Position numbers and translations under genes: made by a program. Shown here one piece after another: positions 8,127 through 16,737 of a stretch of 64,000 nt of DNA. Numbering within the stretch: the first letter of the stretch is position 1; each line of letters opens with the position of its first letter. The DNA comes from ATX-6F1 sp943369485 (GTDB taxonomy: Bacteria; Cyanobacteriota; Cyanobacteriia; PCC-6307; Cyanobiaceae), in assembly GCA_943369485.1 (NCBI GenBank), contig CALRNH020000005.1:1-64000 (forward strand). The letters run 5' to 3'. Below the pieces are notes generated by a model, which saw only the letters and a program-made list of their open reading frames with translations, did no database searches and was not told the origin of the DNA.

Positions 8127-9839
8127 CTAGGCCGCCGCCTCCAGGACGCCGGCGAGGGGATTGAGCCGCGCCAGCATGCCGCCCGCCAGCTTGCGCACCG
8201 AGAAGGTTCGCCTCAGCAGAGCCATCAGGCCCTGGAGGTCGTCGGTCTGGAGGCGGTTATCGCGCACCAGGTTGAGCAGCAGACGCTGGCGCAGGCTGCT
8301 TCCCTGGGGCCCCAGCAGCAGCCGCAGGCCAGCACCGGCCACGGGAAGCAGATCCCCGTAGCCTTCGCCGTCGTTGGCTTCCACCACTGCCAGCAGGCTC
8401 TCCAGGCGCTGCAGCTGCAGGCGGCCGTGGCGATCGAACAGCACCTCCATCAGCTTCTCGCGCAGCTCGGCGGTGTCGCCGGCGAGCAGGCGCCGGGCGA
8501 CGTAGGGATAGGCGACGCCGATGATCCGGAAGGCGGGATCCAAGCGCAGCGCCAGCCCCTCCTGGCTCACCACCGCCCGGATGATCAGGGCGAAGCGCGC
8601 CGGCACCCTGAACGGGTAATCAAACATCAGTTCAGAGAAGCGATCCGTGATCGCCTTGAAATTGAATCTGCCCACGTTCTCCCCCAGCTGGCCGCCCAGC
8701 ACCGTCTCCAGGGCGGGCACGATCGGGGTGAGATCGGTGGCGGGATTGAGGAACCCCAGGGCGACGAAATCCTCTGCCAGGGCATGGAAATCGCGGTTGA
8801 TCAGGTGCACCACCGCGCCGGTGAGGGTGAGTCGGTCAACGTCGCTGATCGAATCCATCATCCCGAAATCCACGTAGGCCAGATGGCCCAGGTTTCCGGT
8901 CTTGCCGGGCAGGGCGAACAGGTTGCCGGGGTGGGGATCGGCGTGGAAGTAGCCGAACTCCAGCAGTTGCTGCAGCCCCGCCATCACGCCGGTGCGGATC
9001 AGCGCCGTGGGATCGAGATGCTCGGCTTCGAGGGTGAGGCGCTCCTGGAGCTTGGTGCCGTTGATCCACTGGGTGGTGAGCACGCGGCGGGCGGAGAGCA
9101 GCCGCTCCACCCGGGGCACGAACACCGTGGGATTGCGCTCGAACAGGGCCGCAAAGCGCTCGGCGTTGTCCGCCTCGAGGCGGTAGTCGATCTCTTCGAA
9201 CAGGGTGCGACCGAACTCATCGATGATCTCCCCGAGGCCAAAGCCCAGGTTGAGCGGCAGCAGCGGCGCGCTGAGCACCGCCAGCAGCCGGATGATCACC
9301 AGATCCCGGCGCAGGATCTGGGGCAGGTTCGGCCGCTGGACCTTCACGGCCACCCAATGGCCGCTGCCCAGACGCGCCTTGTAGACCTGGCCCAGGCTGG
9401 CGGCGGCCACAGGCGCCTGGGGGAAGACCTCGAACAACTCATCGGCCGGAGCCCCCAGCTCCTCCTGGATCACCGCCAGGGCAATGGCGTGGGGGAAGGG
9501 AGGGAGGTTGTCCTGCAACTGGGTGAGCTGGTCGAGCCAGTCGCGCCTCACCAGATCAGGCCGGGTGGAGAGGGCCTGGCCCACCTTGATGAAACAGGGC
9601 CCCAGGTTGGTGAGGCTGGTCAGGATCTTCTGGCCCAGCCGGCGCTGCACGGCGGGGTCGCTGCTGGAGCCCTGGATCAGCAGCGCCAGTGCCAGGGCGG
9701 TCAGCTGGCTGAGCACCTGGAACAGGCGTCCGACGAGCACCCAGGGGCGAAGCAGGAGCCAGCGCAGGTCACCCTTGGGGTCGTAGCGGGGGGGGAGGGC
9801 AGCGGCGTCGATGGGCGGATCTCCCGGGGCCTTGGTCAT
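8127..9839 (-). CDS. ABC1/UbiB family atypical protein kinase
   Basis: 570-residue protein of the ABC1 (AarF/UbiB/COQ8) kinase-like family, ATPases linked to quinone or prenyl-lipid metabolism and, in plants and cyanobacteria, to thylakoid lipid homeostasis. The family KxGQ motif (FIKVGQ) is at 83-88, the alanine-rich nucleotide loop appears as AAASLGQVY, the lysine as VAVKVQRP, the catalytic loop as FHADPHPGN and the metal-binding DFG as VDFGMMD. A hydrophobic stretch lies at about 40-57. I chose the ATG at 9839 because longer forms run into the divergent decarboxylase gene; only 34 bases then separate the two starts, so their promoters must overlap or lie inside the opposite gene. Confidence 0.93.
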   Translation of the reverse strand: MTKAPGDPPIDAAALPPRYDPKGDLRWLLLRPWVLVGRLFQVLSQLTALALALLIQGSSSDPAVQRRLGQKILTSLTNLGPCFIKVGQALSTRPDLVRRDWLDQLTQLQDNLPPFPHAIALAVIQEELGAPADELFEVFPQAPVAAASLGQVYKARLGSGHWVAVKVQRPNLPQILRRDLVIIRLLAVLSAPLLPLNLGFGLGEIIDEFGRTLFEEIDYRLEADNAERFAALFERNPTVFVPRVERLLSARRVLTTQWINGTKLQERLTLEAEHLDPTALIRTGVMAGLQQLLEFGYFHADPHPGNLFALPGKTGNLGHLAYVDFGMMDSISDVDRLTLTGAVVHLINRDFHALAEDFVALGFLNPATDLTPIVPALETVLGGQLGENVGRFNFKAITDRFSELMFDYPFRVPARFALIIRAVVSQEGLALRLDPAFRIIGVAYPYVARRLLAGDTAELREKLMEVLFDRHGRLQLQRLESLLAVVEANDGEGYGDLLPVAGAGLRLLLGPQGSSLRQRLLLNLVRDNRLQTDDLQGLMALLRRTFSVRKLAGGMLARLNPLAGVLEAAA

Positions 9840-9873
9840 CACTGCAGACTCTAGGAACACCTCCCGGGCAGCC

Positions 9874-11265
9874 ATGGGCCTGCTGGATGCCCTGCGCCTG
9901 GCACGGGCCGACCTCGCCCTGCACCTGCCGGCCCACGGCCGGGGCCGGGGCCTGGCGCCCAAGCTGAAGCGGCTGCTGCGCCAACCCCCCGGCTCCTGGG
10001 ACCTGCCGGAGCTTCCCTCCATCGGCGGTCCCCTGGAGCGCGAGGGTGCGGTGGCAGAAAGCCAGGCCGCCGCAGCCAAGCTGCTCGGGGCCGAGCGCTG
10101 CTGGTTCGGGGTCAACGGCGCCAGCGGGCTGCTGCAGGCCGCCCTGCTCGGGCTCGGCCCGCCGGGGTCCCGGGTGCTGCTGCCCCGCAACCTGCACCGC
10201 TCACTGCTGCACGGCTGCGTGCTCGGTCAGCTCAGCCCGGTGCTCTTCGATCTGCCCTTCGATCCGGCCACCGGGCTCTGGAGCCCCCCCGATGCCGTCC
10301 ACCTGGAAGGGGTGCTGCAGGCGGCGGGGAAGCTGGCGGCGGTGGTGCTGGTGAACCCCACCTACCAGGGGTTGGCGGCCGATCTGCGCCCGCTGGTGGA
10401 GCTGGTGCACCGGCGCGGCCTGCCGCTGCTGGTGGATGAGGCCCACGGGGCCCACTTCGGTCTCGATCCCCTGCTGCCGCCTGGAGCCCTGGCCAGCGGC
10501 GCCGATCTGGTGGTGCAGTCGCTGCAGAAGGCCGCCGGGGGCCTGGCCCAGAGCGCCGTGCTGCTGCTGGGCCCCGGCGCCTCCGGCAGGGTGGACCCTG
10601 CTGCTGTGGAACGCGCCCTGCTCTGGCTGCAGACCTCCAGCCCCAGCGCCCTGCTGCTGGCCTCCTGCGAAGCGGCCCTGACGCACCTGCACGGCCCGGC
10701 CGGCCGCAGGAAGCTGCATGGCGCCCTTGAGTTGGGGTGGGCTCTGAGGGAAGCGCTCTGTGCCCAGGGGCTGCCGGTGCTGGCCACCAACGATCCACTA
10801 CGGCTGGTGCTGAACACGGCGGCGCTGGGGATCAATGGCCTCGACGCCGACCAGTGGCTGCTGGAGCGGAGCGTGATCGCTGAACTGCCCGAACCGGGCA
10901 GCCTCACCTTCTGCCTGGGCCTGCGCCCCCCCAGCCGGTTGATCCCCCGGCTGGGGAAGCACCTGAAGCGGTTGGAGCGGGAGCTCGGGGGAACGCCCCT
11001 GTCCGCTTTTTCGGCGCCGCCGCTGCCGCTGGTGGCCGAACCGGAGCTGGCGCCCGCCCGCGCCTGGCGAGCCCGGGCCGAGGCGGTGCCCCTGGAGCGG
11101 GCCGCCGGACGGCTGGCGGCGGAGCCGCTCTGCCCCTACCCGCCAGGCATTCCCCTGCTGATCCCAGGTGAGCGCATCGACGACGCGCGCGCCGATTGGC
11201 TGCGCTGTCAGCGGTCGCTTTGGCCCGGCCAGATCGCTGATACGGTGAGGGTCCTGGCGGAATGA
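9874..11265 (+). CDS. Orn/Lys/Arg decarboxylase-family PLP enzyme
   Basis: 463-residue fold-type I pyridoxal-phosphate enzyme of the Orn/Lys/Arg decarboxylase family. The N-terminal part matches the group I decarboxylase core, with the PLP aspartate in VDEAHGAHFG and the PLP lysine in QSLQKAAGGLAQS. The histidine that normally precedes the lysine (STHK) is glutamine here. The C-terminal domain ends with the family phrase YPPGIPLLIPGE. The reaction could be amino acid decarboxylation for polyamines, but substrate cannot be read. The ATG at 9874 is chosen over an earlier in-frame start because that would run into the divergent ABC1 gene. Its stop overlaps the next start (ATGA), coupling it to the methyltransferase gene. 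Confidence 0.88.
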   Translation: MGLLDALRLARADLALHLPAHGRGRGLAPKLKRLLRQPPGSWDLPELPSIGGPLEREGAVAESQAAAAKLLGAERCWFGVNGASGLLQAALLGLGPPGSRVLLPRNLHRSLLHGCVLGQLSPVLFDLPFDPATGLWSPPDAVHLEGVLQAAGKLAAVVLVNPTYQGLAADLRPLVELVHRRGLPLLVDEAHGAHFGLDPLLPPGALASGADLVVQSLQKAAGGLAQSAVLLLGPGASGRVDPAAVERALLWLQTSSPSALLLASCEAALTHLHGPAGRRKLHGALELGWALREALCAQGLPVLATNDPLRLVLNTAALGINGLDADQWLLERSVIAELPEPGSLTFCLGLRPPSRLIPRLGKHLKRLERELGGTPLSAFSAPPLPLVAEPELAPARAWRARAEAVPLERAAGRLAAEPLCPYPPGIPLLIPGERIDDARADWLRCQRSLWPGQIADTVRVLAE

Positions 11266-11903
11266 GCACGCCCATGCATGCAGCTGCTGGGGGCGTGCCC
11301 GGCGAACCCTTCCAGTGGGATTTCGTCACCCCCGGGGTACCGGACAGCAGCTTCGAGGACGCCCCGGGCTTCAGCCCCACGCCGCTCGAACTGAGGGTGA
11401 TGCTGCTGGCCCACCTGCGCCCCAGGGCCCAGTCACTGGTGTGGGACGTGGGCGGCGGCACCGGCGCCCTGGCCCTGGAAATTGCCCGCCTGATGCCCGC
11501 CGGAGCCGTGCACACCCTGGAGCGGGACCCGGAGGCGATCGAGCTGCTCACCCGCAACCGCAGCCGCTTCGGCATCACCAATCTGCACATCCACGAAGGT
11601 CAGGCCCCGGGGGATCTGCACCGGCTGCCCCCCAACCCCGACCGGGTGCTGCTGGAGGTGGGGCGTCCCCTGGCGGATGTGCTGAACGCCGTCTGGCTGG
11701 CGCTGCAGCCGGGGGGCCGGCTGGTGATCAGCACCACGAGCCTGGAGGGGCTGGTCGATGCCACCGACACCCTGGGCCAGTTGCAGGCCCATGACGTGCA
11801 GGTGGTGCAGGCCACCGTGCACCGCATGCAGCGACGGGGCAGCCAGGCGAGGCTGGCGGCAGCCGAACCTCTGTTCCTGATCGCCGCCGAACGCCCCCTT
11901 TGA
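11262..11903 (+). CDS. cbiT: CbiT-like precorrin methyltransferase
   Basis: 213-residue S-adenosylmethionine-dependent methyltransferase resembling CbiT (precorrin-8w / precorrin-6B C15 methyltransferase, decarboxylating) of cobalamin synthesis. It has the CbiT-type N-terminal phrase GVPDSSFEDAPGFSPTPLEL, then the SAM-binding loop WDVGGGTGALALEIAR (about 66-81) and the acidic residue in HTLERDPEA. In many bacteria this activity is fused to CbiE as CobL; here it is a stand-alone domain. Picocyanobacteria make pseudocobalamin, which fits. The start overlaps the stop of the decarboxylase gene (ATGA), and its stop overlaps the TTG start of cdsA, so the three are translationally coupled although their pathways differ. 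Confidence 0.85.
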   Translation: MSTPMHAAAGGVPGEPFQWDFVTPGVPDSSFEDAPGFSPTPLELRVMLLAHLRPRAQSLVWDVGGGTGALALEIARLMPAGAVHTLERDPEAIELLTRNRSRFGITNLHIHEGQAPGDLHRLPPNPDRVLLEVGRPLADVLNAVWLALQPGGRLVISTTSLEGLVDATDTLGQLQAHDVQVVQATVHRMQRRGSQARLAAAEPLFLIAAERPL

Positions 11904-12820
11904 GTCCACCCATCCCCGTCGATCCCGATCTTCCGCCGGGACCGCGCCAGCGCACGTCCCTGCCACGGGTGGTGAGCGGCATCGCGGCGGGCGGTTTCGG
12001 TCTGGTGGTGGTGAGTCTGGGGAACTGGTGGTTCACCCTGGCGGTGTGCGTGCTTGTTCACCTGGGCCTGCTGGAGTTCTTCCGCCTGGCCCAGTTCAAG
12101 GGGATCCGGCCGGCCACCAAGACCACCCTGGTGCTCTGCCAGGTGCTGCTGCTGGCCACCCAGGCCGCCAGCGGCGGCGGCGCGCGCGCCACCGAACTGG
12201 CCTCGGCGGTGCTGCCGGTGTCGGGGGCGGCGATCTGTGGCTGGCTGCTGCTGCAGCCGGTGACGGGCACGATCGCCGACATCGCCGCCTCGATCTTCGG
12301 GCTCTTCTACCTGGGTTTTCTGCCCAGCCATTGGCTCAGGCTGCGCGACCTCACAGACGGTGCCCTGGCCCCCCATCTGGTGGGCGCCCCCTGGCCCCTC
12401 GGCCCTGGCATGGCCTTCACCCTGCTGGCCTGCCTCCTGATCGTCGCCACCGACATCGGCTCCTACGTGATCGGGCGCCGGCTCGGACGCCATCCGCTCT
12501 CGCCGATCTCCCCGGGCAAAACCGTGGAGGGGGCCCTGGGGGGGGTGGGCTGCGCGGTGCTGACCGGAGCGATCGGGGGCGTGCTGCTGGGTTGGCCCTG
12601 GGGGGGATGGGCCCTGGGGGGCCTGCTGGGGGGGGTGGTGGCGGTGTTCGCCCTGGTGGGGGACCTGACCGAATCGATGATGAAACGGGATGCCGGCGTG
12701 AAGGATTCAGGGGATGCCATCCCCGGCCACGGGGGCATCCTCGATCGCATCGACAGTTACCTGTTCACCCCGGCGGTGGTCTTCTATTTCGTCACGTTGC
12801 TGGTGCCATTGCTGTCCTGA
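11900..12820 (+). CDS. cdsA: Phosphatidate cytidylyltransferase
   Basis: 306-residue integral membrane enzyme that makes CDP-diacylglycerol from phosphatidate and CTP, the precursor of phosphatidylglycerol, the main phospholipid of thylakoids. Several hydrophobic segments run through the protein, and the family signature is intact near the C-terminus: GDLTESMMKRDAGVKDSG followed by IPGHGGILDRIDS. The start is a TTG overlapping the TGA of the upstream cbiT gene, with no better start nearby. The gene converges on the DUF2993 gene with a 15-base gap and no visible terminator. Confidence 0.95.
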   Translation: MSPPIPVDPDLPPGPRQRTSLPRVVSGIAAGGFGLVVVSLGNWWFTLAVCVLVHLGLLEFFRLAQFKGIRPATKTTLVLCQVLLLATQAASGGGARATELASAVLPVSGAAICGWLLLQPVTGTIADIAASIFGLFYLGFLPSHWLRLRDLTDGALAPHLVGAPWPLGPGMAFTLLACLLIVATDIGSYVIGRRLGRHPLSPISPGKTVEGALGGVGCAVLTGAIGGVLLGWPWGGWALGGLLGGVVAVFALVGDLTESMMKRDAGVKDSGDAIPGHGGILDRIDSYLFTPAVVFYFVTLLVPLLS

Positions 12821-12835
12821 GCGAGGCACCCTTGA

Positions 12836-13492
12836 TCAGGGCAAAACCCTGGCCTCGCCCTCCAGTTCAAAGCTTCCGTTTCTCAGCCGGGCCTCGTCGA
12901 TGCGAATCGAGGGATCCATGGGCAGGCGGGCCACGGTCTCGCCTTCGATGGCCCTGATTTCGACGCTGCCGTTGACTGCTTCCGGTCGGGCCTGGAGCTC
13001 CAGAAGCTGAGGATCCGCCGCCGCCTGAAGCTCCGCCTGGGCCACCACCAGCACGAGCCGGTCATCGTCGATGCGCAGGTTCCTCAGGGGAGCGCGCCCC
13101 AGCAGCTGTTGCGCCAGCAGGTCCCCCAGCCAGCCCCAGGGAGGGCTGGTGAGGGCCCGCTCGAGACCCTCAGCGCTGAAACACACCGTCCCACTGATCT
13201 GGAACGGTTCCTGCAGCTGCAGGCCCTGTCCCTGGAGCAGACCGCCCATCTGCACGCGAATCAAGCTGCTGGTGAGCTCCACCCGCTCGAACTCCAACTG
13301 CTGATACACGACCCCCTGGGCCACCAGGCTGACCCCCTCCAGGCGACCCCGCAGGAGTTGGAGGGCGCTGCCGTGGAGCTGGAGGTCAAGCGCATCGACG
13401 GCCTGACACTGCTGGCGGATCCAGATCTGGAGGCCGCTGGCGAGCAGCTGCAACACGGGGCTGGAGCGGGAGCTGTCCTGGGTCGTGCTCAT
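12836..13492 (-). CDS. DUF2993 (LmeA-like) phospholipid-binding protein
   Basis: 218-residue protein of the DUF2993 family, related to mycobacterial LmeA, which binds phospholipid. It shows the alternating beta-strand phrases of that fold (LDLQLHGSALQLLRGRLEGV, then YQQLEFERVELTSSLIRVQM). No signal peptide is evident, unlike LmeA; the first helix is amphipathic. Members are common in cyanobacteria, with unknown role. Its start overlaps the stop of the alpha/beta hydrolase gene? No: this gene is upstream on the minus strand of nothing coupled to cdsA, and instead follows the hydrolase gene, whose TGA overlaps the ATG of this gene. Confidence 0.78.
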   Translation of the reverse strand: MSTTQDSSRSSPVLQLLASGLQIWIRQQCQAVDALDLQLHGSALQLLRGRLEGVSLVAQGVVYQQLEFERVELTSSLIRVQMGGLLQGQGLQLQEPFQISGTVCFSAEGLERALTSPPWGWLGDLLAQQLLGRAPLRNLRIDDDRLVLVVAQAELQAAADPQLLELQARPEAVNGSVEIRAIEGETVARLPMDPSIRIDEARLRNGSFELEGEARVLP

Positions 13493-14367
13493 GCCTGTTC
13501 AGCCGCCCCCCACCAGGCCTCAGCCACCCGTTGGGGCTGATCGAGATGGGGCAGGTGCCCGCAATTCTCCAACTCCCGCAGGCGATCCCCCAGCAAAGCC
13601 TGGGCGGCCCGTTTCTGGGCCGGTCGCAGGATTCGATCGTTGGCACCCCAGAGCACCTGCAGGGGCTGGGGGGGAAGGGGATCGCCGCAGCCGGCGAAGC
13701 CACCGCTGCGGGCGAAGCGGGCCAGGGCCATCCCCCAGCCAGGCACCGAAAGGGGCAACGAGGCGATCTGCTCCTCCGCTGCGCCCACGCTGGTGGCGGG
13801 GTCGGCGAAGGCGGTGCGCACCAGACCCCGGCGCACGCCAGGAAGGGCCAGGAAACGCACACCGAGCCGATCCAACAGCGGCGGCAGGGGCATCGGCCGG
13901 CCGGTGAGCCCGGCGGGAGCCAGCAGCAGCAGGCGTTCGATGCCCTCGGGCCGCCGCCGGGCCAGCTCCACCGCCACCGATCTGCCCATGGAGGCGCCGA
14001 TCAGCCCCACGGGGCCGGGGTCGATCCGGTTGGCGATCGCCCCCAGCAGGGCCTCCAGGTGAGCCAGCACTCCGGCTGGGTTGTAGCTGCCATGGGTGGG
14101 CCGTGGGCAGAAGCCGAAGCCGTAGAGGTCGGGAATCACCAGGGTGGAATGGGCCGCCAGCAGGGGCGCCAGGCGGCGGAATTCCAGCAGCGAGCTGTCG
14201 AAGCCATGGAGCAGCAGCAGGGGCGGCCCCTGCCCCAGCAGCGCCACCGGCCAGCGACCCTCCAGCCCCGCCAGTTCCCACCACTGAACCGCGGCGGCCA
14301 GGGCCCGCCCCTGGGGGTCGATCAGGCTGCGGGCGGCCTCGGCCAGCAGCGCTTCTCCGTCGCTCAA
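13489..14367 (-). CDS. Alpha/beta hydrolase
   Basis: 292-residue alpha/beta hydrolase. The oxyanion-hole phrase LLLLHGFDSS is at about 50-59, the nucleophile serine sits in IGASMGRS (the GxSxG elbow), an acid candidate lies in VLWGANDRIL and the histidine in NCGHLPHLD, so the triad looks complete. Overall wording matches the proline iminopeptidase / haloperoxidase-like group; the substrate cannot be told. It is expressed between the iron-ADH-type gene (TTGA overlap at its TTG start) and the DUF2993 gene (ATGA overlap at its stop), so the three form a coupled operon reading leftwards, possibly with a lipid-related role. Confidence 0.9.
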   Translation of the reverse strand: MSDGEALLAEAARSLIDPQGRALAAAVQWWELAGLEGRWPVALLGQGPPLLLLHGFDSSLLEFRRLAPLLAAHSTLVIPDLYGFGFCPRPTHGSYNPAGVLAHLEALLGAIANRIDPGPVGLIGASMGRSVAVELARRRPEGIERLLLLAPAGLTGRPMPLPPLLDRLGVRFLALPGVRRGLVRTAFADPATSVGAAEEQIASLPLSVPGWGMALARFARSGGFAGCGDPLPPQPLQVLWGANDRILRPAQKRAAQALLGDRLRELENCGHLPHLDQPQRVAEAWWGAAEQA

Positions 14368-15497
14368 GTCGCGTGCTCGCGCTGGTGCGTGGTGCAGGCG
14401 TCGGCGCTCACCAGAGCTCCGAGCAGATCGGCGGGGGAGACCGGGAAAGGCAGGTGATGCAGATCGGAGTGCGGCAGGCAGGCGAAGGCGCAGACCGCTT
14501 GCAGATCATCCAGGGACGCCGCCCCCAGGCCGAGGTCGGCGAGGGTCACGGGCAGGCCGAGGGTTCGGAAGAAGCCCAGCAGCTGGCGGCGGGCCTGGGC
14601 CGCCAGCTGGTTGCCGGCGATCTGTTCCTCGAGCCGCAGCTGCACCAGGATCCCGAAGCCCACCTTTTCGCCGTGGAGCCTGCCGTGGGTCGCCTCCAGC
14701 TGCGTGAGGCCGTTGTGGACGGCGTGGGCGGCCACCGTGCGGCAACGGGCCCCACCGAGGCCGCCGATCAGACCGGCGGTGAGGGCACTGGCCTCCGCCA
14801 CCCGGACCCAGGCCTCACCGCCCGGTTCCGCCAGGGCCGCCTCCCCCTCGAGCAGCAGCTGATCGCGCAGCACCCTCGCCATCTGCACCGCCTGCTGGAT
14901 CATCCCGTCGCCGCTGCCGCCGCTGCTCACCTGGGCCTCGTACCACTTGGCCATCGCATCGGCCAGGCCGCTGGCCAGGGTGCGCACGGGTGCCTGGCGC
15001 ACCAGGCCGTGGTCGAACACCAACAGCTCCGGGCAGCGATCGAGTGCCACGTCGCTCTCAAAGGCACCGCCTGGTGAATAGAGATTGGCCAGGGCCGTCC
15101 AACCCGCGCAGGTGGCGGCGCTGGTGGGCACGGTGAAGCAGGGGAGGCCCAGCCGCTGGGCCAGCAACTTGCCGGCATCCAGCACCTTGCCGCCGCCGGC
15201 GGCCAGCACCGCATCCACAGGGCCGCCCGCGCGGGCAGTGGCGTCCAGTTCCGCCTGCAGACGCGCCAGGTCCTGCTCGCAGCAGTCGAACTGCAGCTCG
15301 CCGGCGAGCGGATCAAGGCCCTGAGCGCGCAGATCGGACCCCAGCTGGCGGCGCAGGGCATCGGTGGCGGCGCTGCGACCGAGCAGCAACGGGCGGCGGC
15401 AAAGGCTGGTGATCAGCGGCAGGGCCTCGGCCCAGGCCCCCTCCCCCCGCAGCACCCGGGCCGGGGCGATCAGGTGCTGGCTGATAGATGGATTCAT
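14364..15497 (-). CDS. Iron-containing alcohol/glycerol dehydrogenase family protein
   Basis: 377-residue enzyme of the dehydroquinate synthase-like, metal-dependent dehydrogenase family, nearest in wording to glycerol dehydrogenase GldA. The NAD-binding GGGKVLDAGKL is at about 101-111, followed by the PTSAATCAGWTAL segment. Metal ligands are present: an aspartate in SGLADAMAKWYEA and histidines in AAHAVHNGL and GRLHGEKVGFG. It should oxidise a polyol or reduce a carbonyl with NAD(P); the physiological substrate is uncertain. First gene of the coupled ADH-hydrolase-DUF2993 operon. The ATG lies 67 bases from the convergent-strand neighbour, so a promoter should be in 15498-15564. Confidence 0.87.
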   Translation of the reverse strand: MNPSISQHLIAPARVLRGEGAWAEALPLITSLCRRPLLLGRSAATDALRRQLGSDLRAQGLDPLAGELQFDCCEQDLARLQAELDATARAGGPVDAVLAAGGGKVLDAGKLLAQRLGLPCFTVPTSAATCAGWTALANLYSPGGAFESDVALDRCPELLVFDHGLVRQAPVRTLASGLADAMAKWYEAQVSSGGSGDGMIQQAVQMARVLRDQLLLEGEAALAEPGGEAWVRVAEASALTAGLIGGLGGARCRTVAAHAVHNGLTQLEATHGRLHGEKVGFGILVQLRLEEQIAGNQLAAQARRQLLGFFRTLGLPVTLADLGLGAASLDDLQAVCAFACLPHSDLHHLPFPVSPADLLGALVSADACTTHQREHAT

Positions 15498-15564
15498 CAG
15501 CTGATTTTAAAAGTTGCCCCGGCCTGCCAGCGGCCCATGGCCATGGTGCGAAGGCCCGGACGCT

Positions 15565-16557
15565 TCAGAGCTCAGCCGGGGAGATGTAGCCCGTGTCCAC
15601 CAGGAAAGCCCGCAATGCGGCCGGGAAGGCTGGATACACGGCCTCCGCTCGCTTGCAGCGGCCGGCCTCGTCGTAGCCGGCCCGGCACTGCTTGAGGCCC
15701 CAGTCGGAGCGGCGGTCGTAGCGCTTGAGCATCTGCTGCCAGCCGCTCTCGAGTTCCCCCACAAGAGCCTTGGAGGCCACGTAGCCCGCCAGGAAACCGT
15801 TGGGTTCGATCGGGTTGGGCTCCCCGAACCAGCCGGCCATCTCCTTGAGCTGGCGCCGGTGCAGAGGCCGGTAGGCGCGCTGATGGCTCCTATCGATGAA
15901 GCGCTCCCCCTGCAGCTGCCAGATCCGCAACGGCGCCCAACTGCCGGCGTAGCTGGAGAACTGATAAAGAAAACGGTTGTCCACATCCACCAGCACGAGC
16001 CGGCCACTGCCCAGCGGATCGGTGGCGTTGCTGGTGATGCCGTTGAAGGGCCCCAGGCTCACCTGGCGCCAGGTTTGGCCAGCCTGGTCGCTGGTGAGCA
16101 CGCGGATGTCATTGCAGCAGTGGGCCCCGCCTGTGAACGAGGAGAGCCATACCTCCGGGTAGGGGTTGGAAGGATCCAGCTCGGCGATCTGCATCACGGC
16201 CTCGGGGCGACCCAGGCCCACCAGCTCGGCCCCCTTCAACCGGCCCACCAGTTGCCCATGCAGACGCACTTCCACCTGGGGCTGCAGGGTCACGGTGCCA
16301 TCGGCTGCCTGCTGGCGCCGGTGCTGGAGCTTTGCCACCAGGGGCCCTCGGCGCAGTTCGCCACTCCCAGTGCCCGCCGTCTCGGTGCGGAAGATCTGGG
16401 CGCTGGCCGGCAACGGCAGCAGCGCCAGGACCGCCAGCAGGCTGCCTGCAACCCGATTCAGGTTCGTGACCCCTTTCAGGCCTTCAGGCGAGGGGCGGTG
16501 AGCCTGGCGATGGACGGGCCCGCCAAGCGGCAAGCGCCAGGACGATCGCAAGAACAT
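15565..16557 (-). CDS. Secreted hypothetical protein with signal peptide
   Basis: Exported protein of unknown function. A hydrophobic signal sequence (AGSLLAVLALLPLPASAQ) precedes a mature domain of about 270 residues with the conserved-looking phrases VWLSSFTGGAHCCNDIRVLT and LVLVDVDNRFLYQFSSYAGS, suggestive of a beta-rich periplasmic domain; paired cysteines occur in AHCC and in KQCRAGYDEAGRCK. The start is uncertain: the frame is open back to a GTG at 16650, there is an ATG at 16557, and TTG codons occur closer to the signal sequence. I use the ATG, which still leaves a long n-region of about 40 residues. Stands alone, divergent from the protease gene. Confidence 0.75.
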   Translation of the reverse strand: MFLRSSWRLPLGGPVHRQAHRPSPEGLKGVTNLNRVAGSLLAVLALLPLPASAQIFRTETAGTGSGELRRGPLVAKLQHRRQQAADGTVTLQPQVEVRLHGQLVGRLKGAELVGLGRPEAVMQIAELDPSNPYPEVWLSSFTGGAHCCNDIRVLTSDQAGQTWRQVSLGPFNGITSNATDPLGSGRLVLVDVDNRFLYQFSSYAGSWAPLRIWQLQGERFIDRSHQRAYRPLHRRQLKEMAGWFGEPNPIEPNGFLAGYVASKALVGELESGWQQMLKRYDRRSDWGLKQCRAGYDEAGRCKRAEAVYPAFPAALRAFLVDTGYISPAEL

Positions 16558-16737
16558 CGGACGACCGCGGCCAGCCCCGATCATCGCCCCGCAAGTGGCG
16601 CGGTCCATGACCAGATCAGACCGGATGCCTGCCTGGAAAGATCCAGTCACCGTTTGAGGTCAGCGCACCCATGACAGGGGCAAACCCAAGCCATAGAAAG
16701 GATTCAGGCCAGCTTCCCTTCAAGGCCCCCCAGGACC

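Noticed and set aside
7440..9854. 804-codon open frame on the + strand opposite the ABC1 kinase, membrane protein and AlkB-like genes
   Set aside because: Crosses three well-supported genes and has the same low-information Gln/Gly/His composition; an artefact of high GC.
8127..10190. Longer start for the ABC1 kinase gene (687 codons)
   Set aside because: It would overlap the divergent decarboxylase gene by more than 300 bases and adds Arg/Ser/Pro-rich antisense-like sequence.
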